Assembly: GCF_030867095.1 (NCBI RefSeq)
Contig: NC_081833.1
Coordinates: 70,025,895 to 70,089,894 of the forward strand
DNA: 64,000 nucleotides
DNA from: Alligator mississippiensis
Lineage: Eukaryota > Chordata > Crocodylia > Alligatoridae
Direction: 5' to 3'
Shown piece after piece: positions 27,201 through 33,638 of this stretch. Position 1 is the stretch's first letter. Each line of letters begins with the position of its first letter. Under the pieces are notes generated by a model, which was not told where the DNA came from, searched no databases, and worked only from the letters and a program-made list of their open reading frames with translations. The position numbers were made by a program, and so were the translations under genes.

Positions 27201-30200
27201 TTTAAATATTTACAAATTTTGGAAACATTTGAAAAAATGGGGAGAATTCAGGTGAAATTTTAATTATTATTTTTTTCAACCAACAATGCAATTAACTGCA
27301 ATTTTGCAGTGTTGGCATTTATTACAAATTTTGACTTTCTAAAAACAAGGGGGATTTTTTCCCAAAGCAAACGCAATTCCATCCTCCACATTGTCTTTTT
27401 CTAATCATCTGTAGTATCTGCTGCTGTTCTGCTGGTGCCTACAGGTAGAGCAAAAAGCTGTTTGGAGGGAATTAAGGAAGTGAAAGGTTCCTAGTAAAGG
27501 TCTCCATCAAGTAGAAGTTGAAGAGACATAAATGTACAGGACTGACAGGCAAAAATGGCTGAAACTTTTGAATGAAAATCAGCTTTTGGTTTGAGTTTAC
27601 TTTGGTCCAAATTTTGTTTTTTTCAAAAATGTTCTTCTTTTCCTTTTTCTTTTCTCCTAGGTAAAAACCACAAAACCACAAAAACAAAATGTTTATCGCT
27701 GTCATTTCTTTCAACAAAAATGTTTGCAGAAAAGTCTTGAATACAGCAAAAATATTTGCAGAAAAATCTTGAATACAAATCTTGAATACATCATTTTGTT
27801 CCGGCGCACACACGTCAATGCATCCAGAGCTTTTCAACCAGGGAGACTGAAAGGTTTCAAGCTACTCACAATTTCAGAAATGGTCCCTAGGGGGTGAGTG
27901 ATCTACATGAGGTTTGGAAAGCTATGTTGGAGAAAAGCCTGCGTGCTGAATATAGGGTTTGATCCTACCCAACCCTGATCCAGGTGAGATATCCCATTTC
28001 CTTCACCAGGACTGGCTGGGTAAGAAGAGTGTCCCCCTAAGCATGATTGTTCTTTGATTAATCTGGGACAGTTAATTATATCCCAGGACTTTCCCAGTGC
28101 CGTCAAGTAATTGAAGGGGAAGGGTGCACGAAAGCCCTGCTGTCATTTCAGGGTGTTACAGCAGAAACTTACTTCAGTTGTCACAGTTTTAAATAATTCA
28201 GTCTCAAGGTGTTGTTGTGATTGTTCCCATTAAATGCCTTGATTAGCCGTTTTAGTGTGTGCATACTTAGATAATTGTGTGCTATCTTTATTTAATGGGT
28301 AAATCTAAGCCTAGGTGTATCTATAGCAACACAATCAAGTTACAGATTAGAGCTGTCTAAATAACCTTGTAACATAATTTGCTGTTAAATTCTAATGTGA
28401 GCTATTATCTAGTACAATTTTTTTCTTTACTTCCTGCAAAGGAGGTTACTATCATTTCTGCTCCGTCAGCCACCTTTGCGTAAAATCATAGAAAATGAGG
28501 GCTGGAAGGGACATCAGGAGGTCACATCAGCCATGTGTAGACAAAACGACCTAGTCCAACTCTCTTCTCAAAGCAGGACCAGCCCCAACTACATCATCCC
28601 AGCCAAGGCTTTGTCTATCCAGGTCTTAAAAGCCTCTGAGGATAGAGATTTCACAACCTCTCTGAGTAACCTGTTCTAGTGCTTTACAACCCTCTTAGTG
28701 AGAAAGTTTTTTCTAATGTCTAACCTAAACCTTCCTTGCTGCAACTTGAGCCCATTGCTCCTTGTTCTGTCATCTCCCATCACTGAGAACAGTCTAGCTC
28801 CATCCTCTTTGGACCCACCCTTCAGGTAGTTGAAGGCTGCTATTAAATCCCCTCTCTAAATAAATAAGTCCAGTGCCTCAGCCTCTTCTCATAAGTCATG
28901 AGCCTCTCTTCAGAAGGCATAAGACTTGCCTGTATATATTTTAAAAGGGAATTAATGGAATAATACTGCACATCAAACCCTGCTTAAGTGTGAATTTGCA
29001 CTACTATGAAGTGCATCTGATGGCAAATAATAAGCAAGAGTGTACCAGACTAAAACCCAAGCAGTTTGTGAAGGTCTTACTGCAGGCAGAGAAGCAGGTG
29101 GAATTGTGGGAAAAAGAATCACAAGGTGACAGAAGGCATGTTTATGTGTCCTTCCATCTGAGTGCATATGTGATCTTTACCATGGAGCTGCCTAATTAGC
29201 ACTGTAGTAAAGTCTCAGGATCTACATGTGCAGCCCTATTAGGCCTCAATAAACTAAATAACTCCACCATAGGTCAATACTTGTAAACACAAGTACTATC
29301 CTACAGCAGTATTCTTTATTGCACAGCAACATGTGTAGATGCTGACAGGGGTGGCTGGGGCATAAGGGTGCTTCAGTGCGGAGGGCTGCCTGCAGGCTAG
29401 CTCTGCACTGGAGCACCCTTGTGCCCCAGCCAGCCCCTCTGCCATACACTGAGCCAGGTCGGAGCAGCCCCAGACTGGCAGGCTGACTCCCTGAGCCCCC
29501 TACCAGCCAGGGCTGCTCCAACCCAGCTCAGTGTGCTGCGGTCCCAGGTGCATGTGTTAACATGGCACATGAGAGTAATAAACTCTGGTGCAATATGTGC
29601 TGGAGTTTATTGCATCACATTAATTGCACATGTAGGCCTGCCCTCTGTCTCTGCACTCACTGACACAGTATCTGAATACCAAGTCAGATTGAACAGACTA
29701 ATAACATCCAGTGAAGCCTATGAAAAGACAGCCATCAACTCAGTAGGCAGCAGATCTGAGATGAAGCACGCAGAGCTGGGAGTCCTTGCTCCCATTTCCT
29801 TACTCTAACATTATTACTGAAGTATACAAAAGCATTAGTGGATATGGGCTGCAGATACTGCAAGCTGGTCAGTGATCACCGATTACATCTGTCCATTAAA
29901 TAGTATCTGGGTTAATTAAGAGACGATATAAAGGAAATCACTGCTATTAATCCATTTTCAAAATCAAATGTTGCCCACGGATGTTGCCCTCATCCAAACT
30001 TCATTGTAATGATGTCACAGGAAAGAGCCCTTTTGGTTGTAATGGGCTTTGGATCAAGCCCCATGGCACTAAACACTGATTTATTTTCAGCCAGGCTGGT
30101 TGCAAAGAAAAAACCTATGATTAATTATGTCAGATAAAATTCTGTACTCGATCAGGGCAGGTGCAAGGCTGAGGCTTGTAACAGCTTGTACGTGAGTACT

Positions 30201-33200
30201 GGACTCAGAGACCGTTCCCTTAGCAAACCTACAGGCTGACTGTCTTCATACCATGTTACCTTCATTCCAATTACTGCTTAAAATGCCTCCCTGACAGGAA
30301 AACTATGAGAAGCAAAGAACCTCCTCTGTATGTATTCTGGGCAAGATGGAATAGTCTGCACACATATCCATAGCTGTAGCTGTTTGTCCAAGCCTTGATT
30401 TAGAGGGACCCTGTTTGTTTAGCCAGAGAGGAAACAAGAAGTGCAGGTTACAGGAAGTTTCCTACCCAGGTGCTATAGATTTTTCAGAAGACAAGAAGAG
30501 CTTGCTCTGAGTTCTAGTTACTCCTTTGCTCCAAGTTCAGTGACCAAGCAACCTGGTCACTAGCAGTGCAGGGAGTGAACCAGTTGGCCTTTAGTTTCTG
30601 GAGGCCTGGATCTAGCCTTGGCTTTAGGCAGAAGTAGAAATAACTTTAATTGTCTTAATCTGGCCCCAACTTGAGATTCAGGGTCCCTCTTGATTGTAGA
30701 TACAGACCTGACTGATGGATCCTGGTGTCAGTTTATCCCAGCAGTATGGATCTGAGCATGAGCTAACGATTCCCTGATTGTACCCTGATTCTTGGATGGG
30801 TTCTGCAGTCCACAGGAGTACTGCTACTGGCACCTACACTAGACGTAGACTTGACTCTACTTAGACATGCTCGAAGATCCAAAGGGTACAGCTACTGTTT
30901 CCTTTGCCAGCAACCTGGAACCCTAATGAGCAAGGTGCTGAGCATCCCTCACGCCACTCCTCCCATGCACACCTCTTCCCTGGATCCAGCCCTATGTCAG
31001 CAGACAGAAGCGGGAGTAGCTTGTGTAGGCAAAGCTGCCTTCGGCTTAGAATAACCTTTTTTTAAGCAGTCTGGGTGATTTACTCATTTACCTCAAGTGC
31101 AGCACACTCAGTTCTCAGCACCCTCTGCTACGCCTCTTACCAAACTCGCAGACAAAGTCAAACTCCTGGCTGCAGTTCTCAGTGACGCCCCATTCATAGC
31201 CAGCGTTCTTCAGGATGTGCCCGCACGCGGCTGAGAAGAGAGATGGCTGGTCCTGATGCCAGTGGCTGTAACTTACATTTGAAGTGTCCAACCACATCAT
31301 TGATCCTGCAAACAAAGTGAATCAGATCATAAATGGCTTTTTCAGTAGGGAGCAAGGAGGCCTGACCCTGCAGTCTTTCCACGGGCAAATCTCCCACTGA
31401 TTCCAAAGGCAGCTTTGTCTGAGCCATCTTGGCTAGGAACAGCCAAACCAGTTCAAGCGGTATCAGAAAAATTGTCCTTGGATTCAAAATATAATAAGCA
31501 CAGTGCTAGGGATGTGCTGCCAAAAACCCAGCGTCCCCCTCCACAATACATCCCCTGGCCTGCAGCAAAGCCAAGTGTTAAACCCCCAGGAACACAGGAG
31601 ACCACTTGCTTCTAGTCTCTGGTTTTCTTGTTAGATAGAAGAGCATCTTATTGATGTGACCTGACAGAAGAGTACCTTTGCCTGTCCCAGAGACTTACAC
31701 GAAGCAGCAGTGTGATGGATACATTCTCTTGTTGTTTCTGTGGAGTTTATTGATAACCCAAGATAACCCAAGAGAGAGCTCATCTCGTGCCCCTTGAAGA
31801 ACTGAGGTGACAACCAGGTTGTCTCCTTTGACAATTTGTTTATAAAATGTCTCCTGCCTGCCACAATGAAAGGCTCAGCCAGGTCCCTTGCATAGTGATA
31901 TTCATGGAAGAAATATATACATCCTTGTCATGGCTAGGTATTGGATTACCTATTTTTGTTTGTACCCATCAGAGAGCTTGTATCTAGCAAGAGTCATTTG
32001 ATCATGTAGTTTGATCAAGCATATCAGACTTCTATTTTGCGCTCTTCCTCCTGTATTTTCACAGGTCATATCTCATCCCAGTTACCTCAAAGAGAACCTG
32101 GCCTAACTCTATTATTGATAATGGATGTACACTGGAGTTACGGAGAGCAAGAGTTAGCCCATTGCTCCTGACTGGGCACATCTACACATGCATTAATGTG
32201 CCATAGTTACTGCACATTAAATTTAGTACCTGTAATAACAGGTACTAACTCAATGCGCTGTAACGGGCACTACTGCGCAGTAGCACTGGCACATGCCTCT
32301 TTGGTGACACTAATGCGCAGTAGACTAATTCTACTATGCATTAGCACAATAGCACGGCTTTCGCCATGAGTAGAATTAGTCTAGTACTCATTGAGCATCT
32401 TGTCTAGATGCGCCCACTGGCAAGCAAGCCTGTGATCCTTCAACAATGCTGAGCCAAATAGTACAGCCATTGTGTTTCTCTGCTGTTACACACACAATAC
32501 CCCTTTAGATTTCAGGACATCAGCTTGAAAGTGTCCTTAGTAATGTCTTTGGGATTTGGTCCCTATATTTGTTTTGCAGTAGCAGTTCCTAGAACCAGCT
32601 AAAATCAGTGTCCCACTTTGCTAGTCACTGTGCAAGTACATGGGAAGAGACAGCCTCTGTTGCAAGCATTTACATTAATATAAATCCACAGAGAGATCTG
32701 GAGGATGGTATAACAAAAGACAGGCTTTTCCACAGGGCCATGTGATGCATTGCAGGCAACACTTGGCCACATGTTTTGGTTCTGTGCTACTATCAGTTCT
32801 TTCTGGAAAGAAATTATAACTAGAGTTACCATGGTTTTGAACACAGCACTGATACCTTTGGCAAATATGTGTATTCTTGGGTATACCCCCAAGGAATCCA
32901 AACCGAATCCTTCCCAAATGGCACTCTAACAGCCAGCCTTAGTAACATGCATGATTATATTGTTGCTTTGGAAAAGTAGGTCTTCTCTAGAAGCTGAAAT
33001 CTGGTACAATAAGATGGCACAGCTAGCATCTATGGAGAGAGTCATGTTTGGCAGGCTTAACTGCTTCAGAAAGTTTGGAGCAATTTGGAAGGTATTCTTG
33101 GAAGGTTTTGATAGCTAGATCATTGCTTGTTGCACGCATGCTTCTCTTTTTGCTTCTATCCCTCCCTCTGCCCTCCTCACTTTTTTCCCCTTTTATTACT

Positions 33201-33638
33201 TATTGTTTATGACATAGTTCAGTTTTATACATTTAGTTGATATATACGTTTTTCTGATTTTTGCACTGTATTTTTAAAAAATCGATAACAGTTTAAAAAA
33301 GAAAGGAGAACTCCATTTCTGTTGCAAGGTCACCTACCTTCTGAGGTTTCATTCAGAGTAGAGTCCATAGTCAGTCCTATCCACCACTCCCTGTCCTCAG
33401 AGATGTGTTTCTGCAGGAACTCTTGGGTTTCCTCATTTTCAATGAAGACGAGATGCCCCCCTCCTCTCTCGCACCAGCTCTGGGCGTTGGTGAAAGCACG
33501 TGGGAGTCTCACAAATTCATAGCATGAGCGGTTGAAAGCCACCTGGTACTTGGAGCAAGGTATCCCCTCTTCAACAGCAATCTCCTCTGCAGCCAAACCG
33601 AGCAAGAGAGAGTAGAGTACGGTGAGGAGAAGCCACAT
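4..33638 (-). CDS. PKD1L2: PKD1L2 gene, 25 exons, 3' part outside window
   Basis: Polycystin-1-like 2, a large membrane protein of the PKD1 family. Joining 25 hand-read exons gives an open frame of about 1552 codons. Approximate order: signal peptide (1-17), C-type lectin domain (28-155), SUEL lectin domain (156-254), PKD-like beta-sandwich end (255-300), REJ region (about 500-1050), GPS site with an HL-T cleavage motif (1282-1284), first membrane helix (1314-1333), PLAT (1344-1460), second membrane helix (1521-1541). A C-type lectin plus an SUEL lectin at the N-terminus separates PKD1L2 from PKD1 and PKD1L1, and BCO1 as divergent neighbour matches human PKD1L2. Human PKD1L2 is about 2460 residues, so roughly 900 residues, with the polycystin channel domain, should follow beyond base 1. 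The exact role is unsettled; family members act as receptor or channel subunits. Every exon join was checked for frame and no stop or frameshift was found. Confidence 0.93.
771..917 (-). CDS. PKD1L2: PKD1L2 exon 24: PLAT domain, end
   Basis: Residues 1437-1485. [19 protein letters not shown] and [10 protein letters not shown] are the conserved last strands of PLAT in polycystin-1 proteins. Phase 2 on both sides; acceptor CTTCTACAG, donor GTAACT. Confidence 0.94.
1074..1252 (-). CDS. PKD1L2: PKD1L2 exon 23: PLAT domain, middle
   Basis: Residues 1378-1436, [17 protein letters not shown] to [26 protein letters not shown] and the [10 protein letters not shown] turn are standard PLAT features. 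Acceptor CTCTTTTAG, donor GTAAGC; phase 2 follows. Confidence 0.94.
1837..1938 (-). CDS. PKD1L2: PKD1L2 exon 22: PLAT domain, first part
   Basis: Residues 1344-1377, [18 protein letters not shown] to ATTSK. The [18 protein letters not shown] strand is the start of the PLAT/LH2 domain that follows the first membrane helix in polycystin-1 proteins. PLAT domains sit in the cytosol and bind lipid or protein partners. Phase 0 on both sides. Confidence 0.93.
2659..2889 (-). CDS. PKD1L2: PKD1L2 exon 21: GPS cleavage site and first membrane helix
   Basis: Residues 1267-1343. [14 protein letters not shown] is a complete GPS with the HL-T cleavage point (His1282-Leu1283, Thr1284). [20 protein letters not shown] (1314-1333) is the first transmembrane helix, followed by the basic ARRKD stop-transfer residues. 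Phase 0 on both sides. Confidence 0.95.
3330..3523 (-). CDS. PKD1L2: PKD1L2 exon 20: first half of GPS
   Basis: Residues 1202-1266, [16 protein letters not shown] to NWNSYGCH. Carries the Cys-x-F-W-D-E and W...GC motif of the GPS domain ([16 protein letters not shown]). Donor GTGAGT. Confidence 0.93.
4010..4235 (-). CDS. PKD1L2: PKD1L2 exon 19: pre-GPS segment
   Basis: Residues 1127-1201, [14 protein letters not shown] to KMTGG. Continues directly from ENIE as in PKD1-like relatives. Includes [17 protein letters not shown], the core strand of the GAIN-type fold. Acceptor TTTACATGTAG, donor GTAAGA, phase 1 after it. Confidence 0.9.
4966..5100 (-). CDS. PKD1L2: PKD1L2 exon 18: beta-strand segment before GPS
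   Basis: Residues 1082-1126, [15 protein letters not shown] to VNDLTENIE. The [14 protein letters not shown] pattern and the closing ENIE are typical of polycystin-1-like proteins ahead of the GPS. Acceptor TGCTGTAG, donor GTAATA, phase 0 on both sides. Confidence 0.9.
5534..5645 (-). CDS. PKD1L2: PKD1L2 exon 17, followed by a GC-AG intron
   Basis: Residues 1044-1081, [17 protein letters not shown] to DDDDTLDLR. Only the acceptor at 5646-5648 keeps frame without a stop; two earlier CAGs in the ACAGACAGACAG run give stops. The exon must end on a codon boundary to join exon 18, and that point is followed by GCAAGT, so the intron donor is GC rather than GT. Confidence 0.83.
6488..6612 (-). CDS. 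PKD1L2: PKD1L2 exon 16: GAIN-like segment
   Basis: Residues 1003-1043, [18 protein letters not shown] to VAMYIN. The ending corresponds to the beta-strand part that precedes the GPS. Acceptor TTTTTCAG, donor GTAACC; two bases are left over for the next exon. Confidence 0.88.
6613..8773. other. PKD1L2 intron 15, 2.2 kb
   Basis: Intron between exons 15 and 16. About 7440-8074 is a CR1 LINE copy (listed separately). At 8085-8330 there is a short unexplained region with runs such as TAAATTTACAGACAG. I see no further gene. The introns nearer the window start (204-770, 918-1073, 1253-1836, 1939-2658, 2890-3329, 3524-4009, 4236-4965, 5101-5533, 5646-6487) hold nothing I recognise. Confidence 0.6.
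7440..8074 (+). mobile_element. CR1 LINE copy with endonuclease fragment joined to 3' end
   Basis: About 7490-7560 translates on the plus strand to [17 protein letters not shown], the GDFN catalytic region of the CR1 apurinic-type endonuclease. From about 7600 the sequence is the CR1 3' untranslated region, ending in TGATCTCTGGAGGTCCCTTC and a short degenerate tail. The reverse transcriptase is missing, so this is an internally deleted or rearranged copy. Confidence 0.75.
8774..8956 (-). CDS. PKD1L2: PKD1L2 exon 15: helical GAIN-like segment
   Basis: Residues 942-1002, [14 protein letters not shown] to PPEAEK. Charged helices with the [15 protein letters not shown] pattern seen before the GPS in PKD1-like proteins. 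Acceptor CTGTCCAG; donor GTGCTT is weak at later positions. Phase 0 on both sides. Confidence 0.85.
8957..10687. other. PKD1L2 intron 14, 1.7 kb
   Basis: Intron between exons 14 and 15. Apart from a MIR-like SINE fragment near 10375-10510 I recognise nothing in it. Confidence 0.55.
10375..10510 (-). mobile_element. MIR-like SINE fragment, diverged
   Basis: Order of pieces matches a reversed MIR: TATTTTATAGCTG near 10388, a gap, then GAACTGAGACTCCTGCTTCC and the terminal TTTACTCTAC. Divergence is high, so the family call is tentative. Confidence 0.45.
10688..10813 (-). CDS. PKD1L2: PKD1L2 exon 14: helical linker
   Basis: Residues 900-941, [18 protein letters not shown] to ELSSSAQ. Predicted helical, with one N-glycosylation site. 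Phase 0 on both sides; acceptor ATCCCAAG, donor GTGAGC. Confidence 0.87.
10814..12366. other. PKD1L2 intron 13, 1.6 kb
   Basis: Intron between exons 13 and 14. Contains a CR1-UTR-like stretch at about 11580-11960 (listed separately). No other gene seen. Confidence 0.55.
11580..11960 (+). repeat. probable CR1 3' UTR-like repeat
   Basis: Phrases such as GGGGAAGAATTCCTTCCTGA and CCCAGAGGCCTGGGATTG recur in CR1-type 3' untranslated regions of reptiles. No coding part remains, so orientation and exact family are uncertain. Confidence 0.35.
12367..12561 (-). CDS. PKD1L2: PKD1L2 exon 13: REJ-to-GPS linker
   Basis: Residues 835-899, beginning [15 protein letters not shown] and ending RTDTRKE. Mostly helical, as expected for the linker between the REJ core and the GAIN/GPS part. 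Found by splice signals (CGTCCTCAG acceptor, GTTAGC donor) and phase 0 on both sides. Confidence 0.85.
13465..13610 (-). CDS. PKD1L2: PKD1L2 exon 12: REJ region
   Basis: Residues 786-834, [14 protein letters not shown] to NATVK. Includes [14 protein letters not shown], a strand followed by an N-x-F-G turn as in PKD/REJ folds. Acceptor TCTTTCAG, donor GTACGT; ends on a codon boundary. The adjoining introns of 903 and 577 bases hold no gene I recognise. Confidence 0.9.
14188..14388 (-). CDS. PKD1L2: PKD1L2 exon 11: REJ region
   Basis: Residues 719-785, [12 protein letters not shown] through [18 protein letters not shown] to YLKS. The C-x-I-S-P-x-x-G pattern is a REJ hallmark. The acceptor at 14389-14391 follows a strong pyrimidine tract and keeps phase 1. 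Further AGs downstream at 14335-14337 and nearby are also in frame but lack a pyrimidine tract. Confidence 0.88.
14989..15292 (-). CDS. PKD1L2: PKD1L2 exon 10: REJ region
   Basis: Residues 618-718. The acceptor TTTTCTAG at 15293 gives a phase 0 start that matches exon 9; a second AG 18 bases inside is in the same frame and could be used instead. Sequence such as [19 protein letters not shown] is REJ-like. A 150-codon open frame on the opposite strand here is a shadow. Confidence 0.87.
15747..15867 (-). CDS. PKD1L2: PKD1L2 exon 9: REJ region
   Basis: Residues 577-617. Starts with the split Arg codon then [13 protein letters not shown] and ends in YNWYLDNTF, the Y-x-W-x-L/Y-D pattern found in REJ domains. 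Ends on a codon boundary at donor GTGAGA. Confidence 0.9.
16327..16534 (-). CDS. PKD1L2: PKD1L2 exon 8: start of REJ region
   Basis: Residues 508-577, beginning ACWPGWNDC and ending HLDIR. The paired Cys and alternating V-x-V strands fit the start of the receptor-for-egg-jelly region of polycystin-1 proteins. Acceptor TTTGTGCAG; donor GTGGGC, after which the intron is phase 2. Confidence 0.87.
16535..19209. other. PKD1L2 intron 7, 2.7 kb
   Basis: Intron between exons 7 and 8. Holds a MIR-like fragment (16600-16735) and a 50-base candidate exon at 17998-18047 that I rejected on phase. No other gene seen. Confidence 0.55.
16600..16735 (-). mobile_element. MIR-like SINE fragment
   Basis: Reversed MIR pattern: CCCCACAGTCACCCAGAAGA, then AGAGCTGGGAACAGAACCCA and AGGTATCCTGAGTCCCTGT, the usual remains of the tRNA-like head in reverse orientation. 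Confidence 0.55.
19210..19308 (-). CDS. PKD1L2: PKD1L2 exon 7: PKD-like strand
   Basis: Residues 475-507 ([14 protein letters not shown]... to NSLKE). The V-x-A-x-N pattern is that of the last strands of a PKD repeat. Phase 1 on both sides, so it joins directly in frame to the exon at 16327-16534. Confidence 0.88.
20090..20494 (-). CDS. PKD1L2: PKD1L2 exon 6: extracellular region
   Basis: Residues 340-474, the longest exon in the window. Extracellular beta-rich sequence with several N-x-T/S sites (NMTLT, NLTLD, NTTIS). Its end ([16 protein letters not shown]) continues into the PKD-like strand of exon 7. Acceptor TTTTCCAG, donor GTACGG, phase 1 on both sides. Confidence 0.9.
20848..20975. 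repeat. old palindromic MITE-like repeat
   Basis: TCCTGATTCAATAAAGGGCT then CTTAAGC and TTGATTTCAGTGGGATG, ending TTGCAGGATCAGAGCC. The outer parts are imperfectly complementary (TCCTGATTC against GGATCAGA). This form is common in turtle and crocodilian DNA; the family name is not certain. Confidence 0.4.
21318..21430 (-). mobile_element. MIR-like SINE fragment
   Basis: TTTACAGAGGGGTAACTGAG followed by GACTTGTTACACAATGAGCA and GGCAAAGGAGTTGACTCTCA follows the reversed MIR tail order. Confidence 0.5.
21642..21896 (-). CDS. PKD1L2: PKD1L2 exon 5: PKD-like domain end
   Basis: Residues 255-339. The stretch [15 protein letters not shown] followed by KRVTVQ fits the last strands of a PKD (Ig-like) repeat, where Y-x-x-P-G-x-F/Y-x-V is the usual signature. 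The rest is rich in Cys and predicted N-glycosylation sites. Phase 1 on both sides. Confidence 0.9.
21897..24703. other. PKD1L2 intron 4, 2.8 kb
   Basis: Intron between exons 4 and 5. I see no exon, RNA gene or clear repeat, apart from short AT-rich TTTATTTATT runs near 22510. Confidence 0.5.
24704..24814 (-). CDS. PKD1L2: PKD1L2 exon 4: SUEL lectin domain, second part
   Basis: Residues 218-254. Holds the FGDPCP motif and the closing LSVQYHC strand typical of SUEL lectin domains. Good acceptor (TTCCTTCCAG) and donor (GTAAGC), phase 1 on both sides. Confidence 0.92.
24815..26832. other. PKD1L2 intron 3, 2.0 kb
   Basis: Intron between exons 3 and 4. Nothing gene-like seen. AT-rich throughout. 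Confidence 0.5.
26833..27018 (-). CDS. PKD1L2: PKD1L2 exon 3: SUEL lectin domain, first part
   Basis: Residues 156-217. Carries the SUEL/galactose-binding lectin hallmarks: a Cys-rich start ([12 protein letters not shown]) and the YGR motif before CVLETP. The second half of the domain is in the next exon. Phase 1 introns on both sides; donor GTATCT. Confidence 0.92.
27722..27790. repeat. 32 bp tandem duplication
   Basis: TTTGCAGAAAAGTCTTGAAT is followed 32 bases later by TTTGCAGAAAAATCTTGAAT, and the end CTTGAATACA occurs a third time. Simple local duplication in AT-rich intron. Confidence 0.75.
28485..28910 (-). mobile_element. CR1 LINE 3' end
   Basis: Begins ATCATAGAAAATGAGGGCTG and AAGGGACATCAGGAGG, the reversed CR1 3' terminus, and continues through CAGGACCAGCCCCAACTACA to the CTCATAAGTCATGAG end of the reversed ORF2/UTR portion. 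5'-truncated copy. Confidence 0.85.
29222..29635. mobile_element. 414 bp MITE-like element with inner hairpin
   Basis: Ends are an exact 11 bp inverted repeat (CTACATGTGCA and TGCACATGTAG). Inside, 29353-29379 and 29405-29431 are 27 bp inverted arms matching at 25 positions with a 25-base loop. No coding frame, so a non-autonomous DNA transposon is the best reading; I could not define target duplications. Confidence 0.55.
31141..31305 (-). CDS. PKD1L2: PKD1L2 exon 2: end of C-type lectin domain
   Basis: Residues 101-155, starting GSMMWLD and ending with the FVCEF strand that closes C-type lectin folds. The loop that normally carries the calcium and sugar motif (EPN or QPD) reads QPS here, and the WND position reads WGV, so classic calcium-dependent sugar binding may be weak or absent. 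The acceptor is a pyrimidine-rich TTTGCAG, the donor GTAAGA, and both flanking introns are phase 1. Confidence 0.92.
31306..33337. other. PKD1L2 intron 1, 2.0 kb
   Basis: Intron between exons 1 and 2. Holds a terminal-repeat element at 32174-32415. The 31415-31864 open frames appear to be chance. Confidence 0.5.
32174..32415. mobile_element. 242 bp MITE-like element, imperfect terminal repeats
   Basis: Starts GGGCACATCTACACATGC and ends GCATCTTGTCTAGATGCGCC C, which are imperfect inverted copies. The middle is filled with repeats of ATGCGCAGTAG and related words, partly palindromic. No coding content. Confidence 0.5.
33338..33638 (-). CDS. PKD1L2: PKD1L2 exon 1: signal peptide and start of C-type lectin domain
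   Basis: Encodes residues 1-100. The start at 33638 gives a clean signal peptide ([17 protein letters not shown]). An in-frame ATG 57 bases upstream (33695) would add 19 residues before it and was not chosen. Cys28 begins the C-type lectin fold; the WIGL motif lies near residue 88. The donor is GTAGGT and the intron is phase 1. Only coding sequence is marked; the 5' UTR is not resolved. Confidence 0.92.

Larger units (their letters stand above)
27019..31140. other. PKD1L2 intron 2, 4.1 kb
   Basis: Longest PKD1L2 intron in the window. Holds a small tandem duplication (27722-27790), a CR1 end (28485-28910) and a terminal-repeat element with an inner hairpin (29222-29635), all listed separately. 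No exon seen. Confidence 0.6.
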
